The notes: generated by a model not told the origin, from the sequence alone. A DNA stretch of 64,000 nucleotides from Agarophyton chilense (GCA_030374765.1 JARGXX010000039.1:145001-209000); one strand, 5' to 3'. Positions 38,513 to 50,064 are shown, counted from the stretch's first letter. A program made the numbers and translations.

Positions 38513-40042
38513 TTACACAGCGCCTTGTTTCTTACTGCTTCTATCTCCTAATTTTTGAAATGCGCCAAATTCTACTTGTTCTGTTACCTCTGCTCCTATA
38601 CCCGCAAATACATCTCTGAATATAGTTCTTGATCCATGCCATAAGTGGCCAAAGAAAAAAATCAGTGCAAAGTTTGCATGTCCAAATGTAAACCATCCTC
38701 TAGGACTACTTCTAAATACACCGTCTGATTCAAGTGTTGTACGATCAAATTCAAATACTTCACCTAGCTGTGCTTTACGTGCATATTTTTTTACACTAGG
38801 TGCATCATTAAAAATTTTTCCATTTAGTTTTCCACCATAAAAACTTACTGTTACACCGACTTGTTCTATGCTATACTTTGATTCAGCTCTTCTGAATGGA
38901 ATGTCTGCTCGTATAATACCGTCTTTATCAACAAGGATAACAGGAAAAGTTTCAAAAAATGCAGGCATTCTTCTGACAGTTAATTCTCTTCCCTCTCCGT
39001 CTTGGAATATAGGATGGCCTAACCAAGCTTCTGCAATTCCATCTCCTTTATCCATAGGTCCAGCCCTAAATAGTCCCCCTTTAGCAGGATTGTTCCCTAT
39101 ATAATCGTAAAATGCTAGTTTATCTGGTATTTTCGACCATGCCTCTTCAGGAGTTGCCCCTTCATTTAAAGAATTTTCAACTCTTCTCTCAATTTCTTGT
39201 TGGAAATATCCACTATCCCACTGATATCTTGTGGGCCCAAAAAGTTCTATTGGAGTTGTTGCAGAGCCATACCACATAGTTCCACATGTTACAAAAGCAC
39301 TAAAAAAGACAGCAGATATACTACTTGATAGTACAGTTTCTATATTACCCATTCTTAATGCTCTATATAAACGTTGTGGAGGGCGTACAGTAAGATGAAA
39401 TAAGCCTGCTAATATACCTACTGTACCTGCTGCTATATGATGTGATGCCACTCCACCAGGGTTAAATGGATTAAATCCATCTGGGCCCCAAGCTGGAGCA
39501 ATCGGTTGTACTTTTCCTGTTATTCCATAACCATCAGAGATCCATATTCCTGGCCCAAATAGTCCTGTCGCATGAAATGCGCCAAAACCAAAACATAATA
39601 GACTGGATAATAGTAGATGAATACCGAATATTTTAGGTAGATCTAAAGCAGGTTCACCGGTTCTTGGATCTCGAAATAGTTCTAAATCCCAATAGACCCA
39701 ATGCCATATAGATGCTAAAAATAGCATTCCTGATAGTACTATATGTGTTATGGCTACACCTTCAAAACTCCATAGTCCTGGATTAGAAACACTTTCGCCT
39801 GTAATACTCCATCCACCCCATGAATCTGTAACTCCGAGTCTAGACATGAAAGGCATTACAAACATACCTTGTCTCCACATTGGATTTAAAACTGGGTCAG
39901 ATGGATCAAAAACAGCTAATTCGTATAAAGCCATAGAACCGGCCCATCCTGCTACTAAAGCTGTATGCATTAAATGAACGGATATTAAGCGACCTGGGTC
40001 ATTTAATACAACTGTGTGTACACGATACCATGGTAGTCCCAT
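38513..40042 (-). CDS. psbB: Photosystem II CP47 chlorophyll-binding protein
   Basis: 509 residues, the normal length of this six-helix core antenna protein. It starts [19 protein letters not shown] and has the paired helix histidines and the large lumenal loop ([32 protein letters not shown]). AGGAGG lies about 12 nt upstream of the ATG on the minus strand. It heads the psbB-psbT unit. Confidence 0.98.
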   Translation of the reverse strand: MGLPWYRVHTVVLNDPGRLISVHLMHTALVAGWAGSMALYELAVFDPSDPVLNPMWRQGMFVMPFMSRLGVTDSWGGWSITGESVSNPGLWSFEGVAITHIVLSGMLFLASIWHWVYWDLELFRDPRTGEPALDLPKIFGIHLLLSSLLCFGFGAFHATGLFGPGIWISDGYGITGKVQPIAPAWGPDGFNPFNPGGVASHHIAAGTVGILAGLFHLTVRPPQRLYRALRMGNIETVLSSSISAVFFSAFVTCGTMWYGSATTPIELFGPTRYQWDSGYFQQEIERRVENSLNEGATPEEAWSKIPDKLAFYDYIGNNPAKGGLFRAGPMDKGDGIAEAWLGHPIFQDGEGRELTVRRMPAFFETFPVILVDKDGIIRADIPFRRAESKYSIEQVGVTVSFYGGKLNGKIFNDAPSVKKYARKAQLGEVFEFDRTTLESDGVFRSSPRGWFTFGHANFALIFFFGHLWHGSRTIFRDVFAGIGAEVTEQVEFGAFQKLGDRSSKKQGAV

Positions 40043-40123
40043 TGAACTAGATTCCTCCTAGTCGAGAGATATGAAATTGTTGCTTTTCTTACTATTTTTT
40101 ATAGATAAACTACATAGTAATCT

Positions 40124-40153
40124 ATTATAACATTCTTCATATGAATTAATGAA
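40124..40153 (-). promoter_or_regulatory. Putative psbB promoter
   Basis: On the minus strand TATAAT (40129-40124) lies about 80 nt before the psbB start, with a weak -35 TTCATT at 40153-40148 (18-nt spacer). The -10 is perfect and the -35 poor, so this is a candidate only. Confidence 0.3.
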
Positions 40154-40156
40154 GTT

Positions 40157-41044
40157 TTAATCGCATTTGTATATAATAATATTTTTAACGAAATAAAAAC
40201 ACGTGATAGTTATAAGCACTAATAAGAAAATACTATTGTTTATATTTAGATCAAACCATGCTGTTTTAATAATATAACTTTCATATTCTATGTTGGGTAA
40301 GTAGTAAAGAAATCTAATGCTTTCTATTGCATAAGTAAGTGGATTAAGACTGGCAATTATTTGCAGCCAGTAAGGCATAAATGATAATGGAGCAAGTGCT
40401 GTACTTGAAAATAAAGTTGGCAAATTTGCGATTAACATAACTGCTAAAAATTCTATATGTCCAGGTAAAGTAAAAGCTAAACAAATACTTATACTACCTA
40501 TGCTCAATGTTATTAATAAGAGTATTATAAAAATAGTTAAAACCTGTGAAATACTTAAGATTTTAGAGTCCATTAAAAGGCTAGAGATGATAATAAAGCT
40601 GGTTTGTAAGCTTGTAATAGTTGCGATAAAAATGATCGAAGAGAATAGTAGTGAATCACGTGATTTTAGAGGTGCTACTAGCAGTCTATTAAGGAACCCA
40701 AATTCTCTATCGAACATTAGAGGCAGCCCAGAATTGATAGCTCCTGTAAAAGATGAAAAGACAATAATTCCTGGACTTAAAAATTGGTAATAAGTGTTAT
40801 TTTGTGTTAATAGATTTATAGGTGCATTTTGAAATAATGCTCCAAATAAAATAAGCCATAGCATTGGTTGCACGATTCCAGAAAATAAACTCGAAGGTCT
40901 TCTTTTGATTTGTATGTAATATCTTTTAATTAAACATATAATCTCTTGATACATACTGTTTATATATTTCTTGGATGCAATATTTTTTCTAGGTTGTAGT
41001 TTTACAATATTATATTGCTTATTATTTCTTATAGTGTTTAACAT
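40157..41044 (-). CDS. ycf38: ABC-2 type transporter permease Ycf38
   Basis: 295 residues with about six hydrophobic segments and the ABC-2 permease features: GIVQPMLWLILFGALF near the first helix, FDREFGFLNRLLVAPLKSR (the conserved cytosolic EREGTLE-like loop) and ASLNPLTYAIESIR near the C-terminus. Ycf38 is the membrane part of an ABC transporter of unknown substrate. No ATPase gene is present in the window. Confidence 0.92.
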   Translation of the reverse strand: MLNTIRNNKQYNIVKLQPRKNIASKKYINSMYQEIICLIKRYYIQIKRRPSSLFSGIVQPMLWLILFGALFQNAPINLLTQNNTYYQFLSPGIIVFSSFTGAINSGLPLMFDREFGFLNRLLVAPLKSRDSLLFSSIIFIATITSLQTSFIIISSLLMDSKILSISQVLTIFIILLLITLSIGSISICLAFTLPGHIEFLAVMLIANLPTLFSSTALAPLSFMPYWLQIIASLNPLTYAIESIRFLYYLPNIEYESYIIKTAWFDLNINNSIFLLVLITITCFYFVKNIIIYKCD

Positions 41045-41257
41045 TATATTGATTTTATAAATTTATATAGAAAATTTTTACGTCTAATTATAATATTTTT
41101 GATATATATTTTAATTATATTTAAATATTGTATGGTTATTTATTTTGTTTTATGATTTAATAATAAATAGTCGTTATATTATTCCACTTAAGTTAAGTGA
41201 ATAATGTGCAATTAGTAGTTGTAATAATTTTAGTCAAGTATTAGAGGAGAAAATATT

Positions 41258-41560
41258 ATGGGTGATGCACTTTATAAAGTAACTTTGCTTTTAGAAGATG
41301 ATCGAACTGAGACTATTGATTGTTCTTCTGATACTTATATTTTAGATCAAGCTGAAGTTGATGGTCAAGATTTACCTTATTCTTGCAGAGCAGGTGCTTG
41401 TTCAACTTGTGCTGGTAAATTAATTAGTGGTACAGTCGATCAGTCTGATCAAAGTTTTTTAGATGATGATCAAGTAGAAGAAGGCTTTGTTTTAACTTGT
41501 GTAGCTTATCCTACAAGTGATTGTACTATTGCAACACACCAAGAAGAATTGTTGTACTGA
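41258..41560 (+). CDS. petF: Ferredoxin [2Fe-2S]
   Basis: A 100-residue plant-type ferredoxin carrying electrons from photosystem I to FNR and other reductases. Cluster ligands are in [13 protein letters not shown] (three Cys) and LTCVAYP (fourth). A strong ribosome-binding site GAGGAGA lies 8 nt before the ATG. The gene ends 13 nt before a perfect 33-bp inverted repeat shared with rps10. Confidence 0.98.
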   Translation: MGDALYKVTLLLEDDRTETIDCSSDTYILDQAEVDGQDLPYSCRAGACSTCAGKLISGTVDQSDQSFLDDDQVEEGFVLTCVAYPTSDCTIATHQEELLY

Positions 41561-41573
41561 TAATGCTTTACAC

Positions 41574-41643
41574 AAAACTTTAAACTTGTCAGTAGAATAC
41601 AGATTATGAATAATCTGTATTCTACTGACAAGTTTAAAGTTTT
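41574..41643. repeat. Perfect 33-bp inverted repeat spanning the rps10 stop codon
   Basis: Arms 41574-41606 and 41611-41643 are exact reverse complements with a 4-nt loop TGAA. The right arm includes the last codons and stop of rps10 (minus strand, ending at 41634); the left arm lies just after petF. As RNA it forms a very strong hairpin for both convergent transcripts. Confidence 0.88.
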
Positions 41644-41951
41644 ATTTCAATATCTACACCAGAAGGAATATTAAGCTTCATCAAAGAATCGATTGTTTGT
41701 GAAGATGGTTCATATATATCGATAATTTTTTTATGTGATCGTATCTCGAAGTGTTCTCTAGAATCTTTATCTACATGTGGTGATCTTAAAACGCAGTAAA
41801 TTTTTCGTCTTGCAGGTAATGTTATAGGCCCCCTTGCTTCGACCTTTGTTCTACGCGCTGTATCAATTATTGTTTTACACGATACAGCTAAGAGGGTGTG
41901 GTCGTAAGCTTGCAATTTAATACGTATTTTGTTTTGTTCATGAATTTTCAT
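41634..41951 (-). CDS. rps10: Small ribosomal subunit protein uS10
   Basis: 105 residues with the uS10 pattern [40 protein letters not shown] and [15 protein letters not shown]. It is the last gene of the long ribosomal cluster, 14 nt after tufA. Its final codons are part of a perfect inverted repeat, which constrains the C-terminus K-L-stop. Confidence 0.97.
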   Translation of the reverse strand: MKIHEQNKIRIKLQAYDHTLLAVSCKTIIDTARRTKVEARGPITLPARRKIYCVLRSPHVDKDSREHFEIRSHKKIIDIYEPSSQTIDSLMKLNIPSGVDIEIKL

Positions 41952-41965
41952 ATATTTAATTTTTA

Positions 41966-43195
41966 TTATTCAAGAATTTTAGAAACTACACCTGCCCCTA
42001 CAGTTCTTCCTCCTTCACGTATAGCAAATCTCATACCTTGCTCAATAGCAATGGGGTTAATTAGTTCAGCACTCATTTTAATTCTATCTCCTGGCATTAC
42101 CATCTCTGCAGCAGATCCATCATCTGCAGTAAATTGTGTAATTGTTCCTGTTACATCAGTAGTACGTACGTAAAATTGTGGACGATACCCGGAAAAAAAA
42201 GGAGTATGTCTTCCGCCTTCTTCTTTTGTGAGAATATATACTTCTGCTTCAAATTGGGTATGAGGTGTAATTGTTCCAGGCTGGGCTAATACCATTCCTC
42301 GTTCAATATCTTTTTTTTGTACACCTCTTAATAATATGCCTATATTATCTCCTGCCATACCTTCGTCTAAAGTTTTTTGAAACATTTCAAGTCCGGTAAT
42401 TGTAGTTGTGGTAGTCTCTCTTATGCCTACTATCTCTATCGTATCACCAACTTTTATTATACCTCTTTCAATTCTTCCTGTGGCAACAGTACCTCTACCT
42501 GTGATTGAGAATACATCTTCTACAGCCATTAAAAAGGTTTTCTCTACATCTCTAATTGGTGTTGGAATGTATTCATCTATAGCATCCATAAGAGAATGAA
42601 TTTTATCAACCCATTCGTTTTCACCTCTTTGAATCGTGTTATTATCTGTTACTTTTTCTAAAGCTAATAACGCGGAACCTGCTACAAATGGAATATCCTC
42701 ACCCGGGAAATCGTATTGTAGCAATAGCTCACGTACTTCTAATTCTACTAGCTCTAAGAGTTCTTCATCATCTACTTGGTCTTGTTTATTCAGGAAAACG
42801 ACTATATTTGGTACTCCTACTTGTTTAGCAAGCAAGATATGTTCTCTTGTTTGTGGCATTGGACCGTCTGCTGCGGATACAACTAAAATAGCTCCATCCA
42901 TTTGGGCCGCACCCGTAATCATGTTTTTTACGTAGTCAGCATGACCTGGGCAATCTACATGTGCATAGTGACGATTTTTTGTTTCATATTCGACATGAGC
43001 TGTGTTAATTGTTATGCCTCTTGCTTTTTCCTCTGGTGCAGCATCAATTTCATCAAATTTTTTTGCTTTTGTATCATTTGCAGCTGCTAGAGTTGCTGAT
43101 ATAGCTGCAGTAAGTGTTGTTTTTCCATGATCCACATGTCCTATTGTTCCAATATTAACATGAGGTTTTTTCCTTTCAAATTTTGCACGTGCCAT
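41966..43195 (-). CDS. tufA: Elongation factor Tu
   Basis: A 409-residue GTPase that brings aminoacyl-tRNA to the ribosome. G1 is GHVDHGKT (19-26), G3 is DCPGHADY, G4 is NKQDQ, and G5 is GSALLALE. The insertion [11 protein letters not shown] in domain 1 is typical of plastid and cyanobacterial EF-Tu. It lies between rps7 and rps10, as in the fused str cluster. Confidence 0.98.
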   Translation of the reverse strand: MARAKFERKKPHVNIGTIGHVDHGKTTLTAAISATLAAANDTKAKKFDEIDAAPEEKARGITINTAHVEYETKNRHYAHVDCPGHADYVKNMITGAAQMDGAILVVSAADGPMPQTREHILLAKQVGVPNIVVFLNKQDQVDDEELLELVELEVRELLLQYDFPGEDIPFVAGSALLALEKVTDNNTIQRGENEWVDKIHSLMDAIDEYIPTPIRDVEKTFLMAVEDVFSITGRGTVATGRIERGIIKVGDTIEIVGIRETTTTTITGLEMFQKTLDEGMAGDNIGILLRGVQKKDIERGMVLAQPGTITPHTQFEAEVYILTKEEGGRHTPFFSGYRPQFYVRTTDVTGTITQFTADDGSAAEMVMPGDRIKMSAELINPIAIEQGMRFAIREGGRTVGAGVVSKILE

Positions 43196-43234
43196 AATTT
43201 TTAATTTCCTTTTTAGCTAAAAATTATAATATTT

Positions 43235-43705
43235 TTAATAACGGTAGTGGGCAAATGCTTTATTAGCTTCGGCCATACGATGTGTTTCTTCTCTTTTTCT
43301 GATAGTGTTGCCGCTTTCATTAGATGCATCTATGATCTCATTGGCCAATCTGAAAGCCATGCTTCTACCTGATCTTGTCTGAGCAAACCTTGTAATCCAT
43401 CTAAGAGCTAAATTTGTTCCACGATATGCTCTTACTTCCATCGGTACTTGATACGTCGATCCCCCAATTCTTCTACTTTTTACTTCTACTAATGGTGTAG
43501 CATTGCGTATTGCTTTTTCTAATATCTCGAGAGAGTCATGAGATGTTTTCTTATTAATTATATCTAATGCTTCATAAACTATTTTATACGCTAATCCTTT
43601 TTTACCACTTTTGAGTATTCTTGCAGTTAGCATACTTATTAGTTTACTGTCATGTACAGGATCTGTTTTAATTAATCTTTTTTTAGATTTGTTACGGCGA
43701 GACAT
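43235..43705 (-). CDS. rps7: Small ribosomal subunit protein uS7
   Basis: 156 residues, the standard length. Conserved segments are [38 protein letters not shown] and the C-terminal [21 protein letters not shown] primary 16S rRNA-binding protein that nucleates the head of the 30S subunit. It lies between rps12 and tufA. Confidence 0.98.
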   Translation of the reverse strand: MSRRNKSKKRLIKTDPVHDSKLISMLTARILKSGKKGLAYKIVYEALDIINKKTSHDSLEILEKAIRNATPLVEVKSRRIGGSTYQVPMEVRAYRGTNLALRWITRFAQTRSGRSMAFRLANEIIDASNESGNTIRKREETHRMAEANKAFAHYRY

Positions 43706-43744
43706 ATACTTAATTTTATAATATAGATTTATGTTGTTTAAATT

Positions 43745-44119
43745 TTATGTTTTCGGTTGTTTTGCTCCATATTTAGAGCGACTTTTTTTTCTATTTTTTA
43801 CACCAGATGCATCTAAAATTCCTCTTACTATATGGTAACGTACACCAGGTAAATCTTTAACTCGACCTCCTCTTATAAGTACAACAGAATGCTCTTGTAT
43901 ATTATGTCCTATACCTGGTATATAAGCTGTTACTTCGAATCCTGAAGTTAATCTTACTCTTGCTACTTTTCTTAAAGCAGAATTAGGTTTTTTGGGTGTG
44001 GTCGTATAAACTCTTGTACATACTCCTCTTCTTTGTGGACACCCCTTTAAAGCAGGGGATTTTGTTTTTTTACTAGATTTATGTCTTTCTGATCTTACAA
44101 GTTGTTGAATAGTTGGCAT
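43745..44119 (-). CDS. rps12: Small ribosomal subunit protein uS12
   Basis: 124 residues encoded in one piece, with no intron or trans-splicing as found in land plants. Core motifs are [50 protein letters not shown] and [14 protein letters not shown]. It takes part in decoding accuracy. The Lys of TTPKKPN is the usual streptomycin-site residue. Confidence 0.98.
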   Translation of the reverse strand: MPTIQQLVRSERHKSSKKTKSPALKGCPQRRGVCTRVYTTTPKKPNSALRKVARVRLTSGFEVTAYIPGIGHNIQEHSVVLIRGGRVKDLPGVRYHIVRGILDASGVKNRKKSRSKYGAKQPKT

Positions 44120-44208
44120 ATGTAATTTCTTTATTCATATGTTATTAAATACCTCTCATATTATAATTATTGTAATATGCCCTGTCAAACTATATTTTTT
44201 TAAAACTA

Positions 44209-44439
44209 TCATTTGGAGGGTTTATCATAATTGGATTGTAAATTGTATTTACGCATGAATTTTTCTACTCTTCCTTCAGTATCTATAATTCTCTGTGATC
44301 CTGTAAAAAAAGGATGGTTTCCTGACCATATATCTACATGTAGTTCCTCTTGAGTTGAACCTATCGTCATGACATGTTTGCCATCACAATATACTTTAGT
44401 GTCATTAAACCATCTTGGATGTATATTTTTTTGAGTCAT
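44209..44439 (-). CDS. rpl31: Large ribosomal subunit protein bL31
   Basis: 76 residues, beginning MTQKNIHPRWFNDTKVYCDG and containing VDIWSGNHPFFTGSQRIIDTE and RVEKFMRKYNL. The zinc-binding CxxC pair is absent, and only one Cys is present, the usual plastid state. It lies between rps9 and rps12. Confidence 0.95.
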   Translation of the reverse strand: MTQKNIHPRWFNDTKVYCDGKHVMTIGSTQEELHVDIWSGNHPFFTGSQRIIDTEGRVEKFMRKYNLQSNYDKPSK

Positions 44440-44491
44440 ATATTGTTCTATTTGAAGCTGATTGAAACTGCTAAGATTATGTATTTTGTCT

Positions 44492-44905
44492 TTATCTTTT
44501 TGAATACTGAGGAGCTTTCCTTGCTTTTCGTAAACCGTATTTCTTCCGTTCTTTTATTCTAGCATCTCTTGTTAAAAATCCTTCAGCTTTCATAGTTGTG
44601 CGATTGTCAGGATTCATTCTACATAGTGCTCTTGCTAGTCCTAATCTTATTGCATTTGCTTGACCTGTTAATCCGCCTCCTTCGGTTTTAACATAAATAT
44701 CGTATTCTTTGTTTAATCCAAGAATTTTTAGAGGTGCATATGATACTCTCAGATAGTTAGGACTGAATTGTAAGTATGATTCACCTGGTAGGCCGTTAAT
44801 AATTAATTTTCCAGATCCTGGTACTAGCTTGACTCTAGCAATGGATGTTTTACGTCTACCTGTACCTGCATAAATTATTTTTGAATTTTTTGTTAATGTA
44901 GTCAT
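44492..44905 (-). CDS. rps9: Small ribosomal subunit protein uS9
   Basis: 137 residues with [39 protein letters not shown] and the C-terminal [18 protein letters not shown] whose tail contacts P-site tRNA. It follows rpl13 after 12 nt, a pairing conserved from bacteria. Confidence 0.97.
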   Translation of the reverse strand: MTTLTKNSKIIYAGTGRRKTSIARVKLVPGSGKLIINGLPGESYLQFSPNYLRVSYAPLKILGLNKEYDIYVKTEGGGLTGQANAIRLGLARALCRMNPDNRTTMKAEGFLTRDARIKERKKYGLRKARKAPQYSKR

Positions 44906-44917
44906 TTGTATGAATTT

Positions 44918-45349
44918 TTAAATAAATGTTATTATTTTTGGCTTTTGTGATTCATGAGGATGCATGTTATGTGGATAGATTTTTAGCTGTCTAAATAATT
45001 GTCTACCTAAAATCCCTTTCGGCAGCATACCCTTAATAGATTTTTCTAAGATTCTATTCGGTCTTTGATTTAAAATTTCATTAAATTTTTGAATTTTTAA
45101 TCCTCCTGGGTAACCGGAATGTCTCTTATATGTCTTTTGAACGAATTTTTTACCTGTAACATTAATAGATTGTGAATTTAATAATATTATATGTATATTA
45201 TTATTAATATATGGCGTAAAAGAAGTTGAATTTTTACCTCTTAGTAATTTAGCTATTTTACTACTAAGCCTACCTAAATTTTTATTTTTAGCATCAATAA
45301 TGTACCATGTGCTACGCTTGTTTGTTGGAGCTATATATGTTTTATTCAT
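44918..45349 (-). CDS. rpl13: Large ribosomal subunit protein uL13
   Basis: 143 residues with WYIIDAKNKNLGRLSSKIAK, the segment KRHSGYPGGLK and KGMLPKGILGRQLFRQLKIY. One of the early assembly proteins of the 50S subunit. Position between rpoA and rps9 is conserved. Confidence 0.97.
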   Translation of the reverse strand: MNKTYIAPTNKRSTWYIIDAKNKNLGRLSSKIAKLLRGKNSTSFTPYINNNIHIILLNSQSINVTGKKFVQKTYKRHSGYPGGLKIQKFNEILNQRPNRILEKSIKGMLPKGILGRQLFRQLKIYPHNMHPHESQKPKIITFI

Positions 45350-45431
45350 AATTAATATATGGATATATATTTTGTAAACTTAAAGTAATTATTGTTTTAG
45401 TCATATATTGAGATTTAACTTAAATATACTA

Positions 45432-46376
45432 CTAAGTATTTTTTATATTTTTTTCTTTTGGTAATCTAATCCCAAGCTTATTTTGTAATGCTTCGATTAC
45501 TTCTTCTGCGGATTTTTGACCGAAATTTTTAATTTCTAAAAGTTCATCTTGTGAATAGTCTAATAGATCTGAAATAGAGTTAATTTGAGCTCTTTTAAGA
45601 CAATTGTAAGCTCTAACAGATAATTGGAGTTCTTCGATTAATACTTGATTAATTTCTTCTTCATATTCATTATCTGTATTATCCACATTTTGAAAATTTA
45701 GATTAGTAAGAGGGTAAAATAGGCTATTTAGCACTTGTGCTCCTTCGCTAATGGCTTCCTGTGGCGATAAGCTACCATTTGTCCAGACCTCTAAAAATAG
45801 TTTTTCCTGAATAAGTATCGGACTTATCTTTTTCTCTTCTACTATATAATTGAATTTAGTGACTGGCATGAATACAGCATCTATTTGTAAAAAATCTATA
45901 GATTTTTTATCAAAACCTTTATTCACAAGCTTATATCCGCTTCCTTTTTCAATTCGAAATTCCATTTCGAAGATAGTATTATTGCAAATAGTTGCTATAT
46001 ATTGTTGTGGATCCACAATTAGAATTTCTGGAGGTACTTCAAATAAGCCTGTGGTGATAATAGCAGGTCCTTGTAATCGTATTCTACCAATCTGAGGTGT
46101 ATCGCTATGGCTTTTCAAGACTACTTTTTTGAGATTAAGCAAAATTTCCAATACATCTTCTCGTACTCCTGTAATAGTCGAAAATTCATGGTTGATTCCA
46201 GCAATTCGTACAGCTACAATAGCAGCGCCTTGTAAATCTGATAGAATGGTTCTTCTTAGAGAATTGCCTAAAGTAGTACCTTGTCCTTTATTGAGTGGTT
46301 CTACAATAAAACGACCATATTGTTGACGGTTACTATCTGTTTTTGATTCTACGCATTCTATTTGGAAATAGGTCAT
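45432..46376 (-). CDS. rpoA: RNA polymerase alpha subunit
   Basis: 314 residues of the plastid-encoded bacterial-type RNA polymerase. The N-terminal assembly domain has GRFIVEPLNKGQGTTLGNSL and RRTILSDLQGAAIVAVRIAG. The C-terminal domain, joined by an acidic linker, has LQLSVRAYNCLKRAQI and NFGQKSAEEVIEAL, so it retains promoter and activator contacts. This fits the presence of Ycf27, Ycf28 and Ycf29 regulators. Confidence 0.98.
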   Translation of the reverse strand: MTYFQIECVESKTDSNRQQYGRFIVEPLNKGQGTTLGNSLRRTILSDLQGAAIVAVRIAGINHEFSTITGVREDVLEILLNLKKVVLKSHSDTPQIGRIRLQGPAIITTGLFEVPPEILIVDPQQYIATICNNTIFEMEFRIEKGSGYKLVNKGFDKKSIDFLQIDAVFMPVTKFNYIVEEKKISPILIQEKLFLEVWTNGSLSPQEAISEGAQVLNSLFYPLTNLNFQNVDNTDNEYEEEINQVLIEELQLSVRAYNCLKRAQINSISDLLDYSQDELLEIKNFGQKSAEEVIEALQNKLGIRLPKEKNIKNT

Positions 46377-46426
46377 ACAATATTATTCTGGATATATCAT
46401 TGTAAGCAATTATTAAGTGCTGTAAT

Positions 46427-46816
46427 TTAAACACGTCTTTTTTTAGGTGGTCTGCAACCGTTATGTGGTATAGGAGTAATATCCTTAATTAAAGTTATAT
46501 TAATTCCAGTTGCTTGTAATGCTCTTATTGCAGTCTCACGTCCTGCACCTGGGCCATTAACGAGTACTTCTGTTTGTCTTATTCCTTGTTCCATCGCTTG
46601 TTTAGCGGCTTTTTCTGCAGCTATTTGTGCAGCAAATGGTGTTCCTTTTTTAGTGCCTTTAAATCCACTTGCACCTGCTGAAGACCAAGATAAAGTGGAA
46701 CCCTTAAGATCAGTAATTGTAATGATAGTATTATTAAATGTTGATTTTATATGCGCTATGCCGTTAATAATATTTTTTTTCTGCTTTGCATATGTTTTTT
46801 TTGTTTGTCTAGCCAT
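46427..46816 (-). CDS. rps11: Small ribosomal subunit protein uS11
   Basis: Start taken at [16 protein letters not shown] (46816), giving 129 residues; a 30-codon longer frame overlaps rps13 and is not conserved. Core segments are [40 protein letters not shown] and the C-terminal [16 protein letters not shown]. It forms part of the 30S platform. Confidence 0.96.
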   Translation of the reverse strand: MARQTKKTYAKQKKNIINGIAHIKSTFNNTIITITDLKGSTLSWSSAGASGFKGTKKGTPFAAQIAAEKAAKQAMEQGIRQTEVLVNGPGAGRETAIRALQATGINITLIKDITPIPHNGCRPPKKRRV

Positions 46817-46841
46817 AGATGATAAAGTTAATATATGATTT

Positions 46842-47222
46842 TTATTTACGTGGAGCCTTTTTCTTTCCAGCCATGGTTTTCTTGATACCTCGTTTTGTAC
46901 GAGCATTAGTTCGTGTATTTTGTCCTCTTAAAGGAAGCCCAAGTTGATGTCTTTTACCTCTATATGAACTTATAGTCATCAACCTTTTGATATTCATAGA
47001 TTCTACCCTTTTTAAGTCTCCTTCCACTTGATAATGATTATTTAGTATTTGCCTGATAAGTACAACCTGTTCATCTTTAAGTTCATGTGTTTTAATGTTT
47101 CGATGTATTTTAAGTTGTGCTAAAATTTCTATCGCTTTTGATTTACCTATACCATAAATATATGTTAATGATATTTCTATTCTTTTATTTTTAGGTAAAT
47201 CTACACCTACTATTCTTGTCAT
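46842..47222 (-). CDS. rps13: Small ribosomal subunit protein uS13
   Basis: 126 residues: [52 protein letters not shown] and the basic tail [14 protein letters not shown]. It contacts tRNAs and the 50S bridge. It lies between rpl36 and rps11, the standard order. Confidence 0.97.
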   Translation of the reverse strand: MTRIVGVDLPKNKRIEISLTYIYGIGKSKAIEILAQLKIHRNIKTHELKDEQVVLIRQILNNHYQVEGDLKRVESMNIKRLMTISSYRGKRHQLGLPLRGQNTRTNARTKRGIKKTMAGKKKAPRK

Positions 47223-47244
47223 TTTGATTTCCTATTATATATAA

Positions 47245-47358
47245 TTATCCCTGTCGTTGCTTATGTTTTGCATTGTCACAAATGATTATTATTTTTCTAT
47301 GTCTACGTATTACTCTGCATTTATCACAAATTTTTTTTACAGATGCTCTGACTTTCAT
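47245..47358 (-). CDS. rpl36: Large ribosomal subunit protein bL36
   Basis: A 37-residue protein starting [20 protein letters not shown] and ending [12 protein letters not shown]. The zinc ligands C-x-x-C, C and H are all present (Cys11, Cys14, Cys27, His32). It lies between secY and rps13, 22 nt before rps13, as expected. Confidence 0.96.
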   Translation of the reverse strand: MKVRASVKKICDKCRVIRRHRKIIIICDNAKHKQRQG

Positions 47359-47399
47359 TGATGTTTTAAATATTTTTATTAATTGTTGTAATTTTATTT

Positions 47400-48635
47400 T
47401 TATTCCATTATATTATCATACTGCTGAGATATTATGTATGTCTGAATTTGTTTTGCTGTATCAATTGCTACACCCACTAATATTAATAAAGATGTAGTTC
47501 CCAATCCTTGCAATAGACTTGTTTTTGTCGTGCTTGCTATTAAAGAAGGTATCAGAGCTATTATAAATAAAAATATTCCCCCCACAAATGTCATTTTGTT
47601 TAATATTCTTCTAATATACCTGATTGTATCAGAGCCAGGTCTAATCGAGGGTATGCTGGCTCCCATTTTGTTTAAATTTTCTGCAATATCATCTGGATTT
47701 AAAACTAATGATGTATAGAAATAGCTAAAAGCAATTATTAAAGAGCAGTAAGTTGGTAAATATAAAATACGACCAGGTAAGAATAAATTAATTATACTAC
47801 CTATTGTAGGTACCTGTATATTATTTGAAAAATATATAGGTAATGTCATAGTAGCAGAAGCAAATACAATCGGCATAACACCACCTTGATTTAGTTTTAG
47901 AGGTATATAACTTTGAGGATTTGATATAGTAAACTTACTTAATTGTTTTGCTGATACAATCATGATTTTTCTTTTACATTCTTGGATAAGAATAGTTATC
48001 ATTAAAATTAACACAAATAATACAAATAAAAAGCATCCGTTAATAATAGTTTGTTTATCATAAATGTTAATTTTGTAATTTTGTATGTTTTTTGGTATAC
48101 CTGAAATGATATTTTGAAAAATCAGTAATGATGCACCATTTCCTATCCCATATTCTGTAATAATTTCCGCAAACCACATAATGATTAAGGAGCCTGTACT
48201 TAACGCAATAACTGAATCTAGTATAAAATAGTAGTTCCAGTTAAAGACATAAGGTTTAATCCACAAAGAGATACCTACGCTTTGTATGATGCTCCAAATA
48301 AGTGTGAAATAACGTGTTATTTGTCCTATTTTTTGCCGACCTGATTCTCCTTCTTCCTTCTGTAAATTTTCTAATTCAGGTATTAACTTTGTTAATAGTT
48401 GCATCATAATTGATGCATTTATATAAGGTACAATTCCTAAAGCGAAAATCCCTATTGTAGAAAAGCCTCCACCTGAAAAAATATTTAAAAAATTGATTAA
48501 CCCATTATTATTAATATTATTATTCAATGAAGCGTGATCTATGCCTGGTACCGGAATAAATATTCCTAATCTAGCTAAAATAAGTAAGATCAATGTGATG
48601 AATAATTTTTGTTGTAATTCTTTTGCAGCCTTCAT
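47400..48635 (-). CDS. secY: Preprotein translocase subunit SecY
   Basis: 411 residues with ten predicted membrane helices. Family signatures are [14 protein letters not shown] near the N-terminus, [30 protein letters not shown] and [14 protein letters not shown]. It forms the Sec channel in the thylakoid membrane, with SecE and SecA encoded elsewhere. It lies after rps5 in the spc cluster. Confidence 0.97.
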   Translation of the reverse strand: MKAAKELQQKLFITLILLILARLGIFIPVPGIDHASLNNNINNNGLINFLNIFSGGGFSTIGIFALGIVPYINASIMMQLLTKLIPELENLQKEEGESGRQKIGQITRYFTLIWSIIQSVGISLWIKPYVFNWNYYFILDSVIALSTGSLIIMWFAEIITEYGIGNGASLLIFQNIISGIPKNIQNYKINIYDKQTIINGCFLFVLFVLILMITILIQECKRKIMIVSAKQLSKFTISNPQSYIPLKLNQGGVMPIVFASATMTLPIYFSNNIQVPTIGSIINLFLPGRILYLPTYCSLIIAFSYFYTSLVLNPDDIAENLNKMGASIPSIRPGSDTIRYIRRILNKMTFVGGIFLFIIALIPSLIASTTKTSLLQGLGTTSLLILVGVAIDTAKQIQTYIISQQYDNIME

Positions 48636-48653
48636 TGCATATTTAGGTATGTT

Positions 48654-49172
48654 TTATATATTAAAAAGCCTTTCTATATCGATATCTCTACTCTGTGCTG
48701 TATTTTGAAATGTTCTTAATTGGCTTAAAGCATTCAATACGGCCCGTGCATTATTTAATGTGTTGCTAGATCTTAATTGTTTAGCTAGAATATTCTTAAC
48801 TCCAGCAAGTTCTAAAACTGTACGAGTGGAACCTCCTGCAATAACTCCTGATCCTATTGCTGAAGGTCTTAAGATGACTTTAGCAGCTCCTGATACACCC
48901 TCTATTGGGTGAGGTATAGAACATGATTTTGTGAGAGGTACATTGATTATGTGTTTTTTAGCATCAGTGACACCTTTTTTAACAGCACCTATGACATCAC
49001 TTGCTTTACCTATACCTACTCCTATATCTCCTTTTTCATTACCTACAATTAAGATGGCTCTAAAGCTTAATTTCTTACCCCCCTTCACAACTTTTGTTAC
49101 TCTTTTTACTTGAACAACTTTTTCTTCCCAGTTATTTTCTTGATCTTTATTTTTGATTAATTTTTTTTTCAT
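48654..49172 (-). CDS. rps5: Small ribosomal subunit protein uS5
   Basis: 172 residues: [40 protein letters not shown], the [18 protein letters not shown] core and [15 protein letters not shown]. It acts in mRNA helicase activity at the entry tunnel and in accuracy. It lies 7 nt after rpl18. Confidence 0.97.
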   Translation of the reverse strand: MKKKLIKNKDQENNWEEKVVQVKRVTKVVKGGKKLSFRAILIVGNEKGDIGVGIGKASDVIGAVKKGVTDAKKHIINVPLTKSCSIPHPIEGVSGAAKVILRPSAIGSGVIAGGSTRTVLELAGVKNILAKQLRSSNTLNNARAVLNALSQLRTFQNTAQSRDIDIERLFNI

Positions 49173-49179
49173 AATTATC

Positions 49180-49497
49180 TTAAAAGTTAATACCTTCTTC
49201 TCTCATAGCTTCTGCTAATGCTTTAATTCGACCGTGATATATTTTATTTTTACGATCAAATATTATTTTTTCAATTCCTAATGCTTTAGATTTTTGAGCG
49301 ATATTTTGACCAATTTTATGTGCAGCATGACAATTATTTGACATTTTTTTATTTTGTTCACTTGAAGTCACTAATGTTGAACTAGTTGCAATAATTTTAT
49401 TGTTATTATCATCTATAACTTGTGCATATATATGCTTGTTGGACCTAAATACACAAAGACGTGGATGGTTTTTTGTTCCTCTGATTTTCTTTTTCAT
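49180..49497 (-). CDS. rpl18: Large ribosomal subunit protein uL18
   Basis: 105 residues with [39 protein letters not shown] and the C-terminal [18 protein letters not shown]. It binds 5S rRNA together with uL5, both encoded here. Confidence 0.96.
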   Translation of the reverse strand: MKKKIRGTKNHPRLCVFRSNKHIYAQVIDDNNNKIIATSSTLVTSSEQNKKMSNNCHAAHKIGQNIAQKSKALGIEKIIFDRKNKIYHGRIKALAEAMREEGINF

Positions 49498-49521
49498 ATA
49501 TTATTAAATACTAATCAATTA

Positions 49522-50064
49522 TTATTTTCCAGATTTACCTACTTTTAAATTAACTGCTTCATTTAAATATCTAATACCTTTTCCTTTGTAAGGTTCAGGT
49601 GGTCTTATTCTTCTAATTTGAGCAGCTATTTCTCCTACTTGTTCTTTTTGTATTCCTTTGATAGTAATATTTGTATTGTTTTCCACTTCTATAATAATAT
49701 TTTTTGGAGGTTTTATAATAACAGTATGACTATAACCTACATTGAGTATTAAATTATTTCCATTTAATTGTGATCTATAACCTACGCCTTGTATTTGTAA
49801 TCTTTTTTCAAATCCTTGAGATACACCTATAATCATATTATTTACGAGAGTCCTAGACAATCCGTATAATTTTTGTGCTTCTTTTGTGTTTTTTGTCTTA
49901 TACAAGAATAATTTGTTATTTGTGAGATCTTGCTCAATTTGGATCAGTTTTGGGATTTTATATAATAACTCACCTTTTGGACCTTGAATTTGTACATGAT
50001 TTTCTATAATTGTAATATTAATATTCTGCGGTAAATTAATCGGTTTTTTTCCTATTCTAGACAT
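49522..50064 (-). CDS. rpl6: Large ribosomal subunit protein uL6
   Basis: 180 residues, [19 protein letters not shown], followed by [30 protein letters not shown] and the C-terminal [19 protein letters not shown]. It sits near the sarcin-ricin loop and factor-binding site. Confidence 0.97.
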   Translation of the reverse strand: MSRIGKKPINLPQNINITIIENHVQIQGPKGELLYKIPKLIQIEQDLTNNKLFLYKTKNTKEAQKLYGLSRTLVNNMIIGVSQGFEKRLQIQGVGYRSQLNGNNLILNVGYSHTVIIKPPKNIIIEVENNTNITIKGIQKEQVGEIAAQIRRIRPPEPYKGKGIRYLNEAVNLKVGKSGK

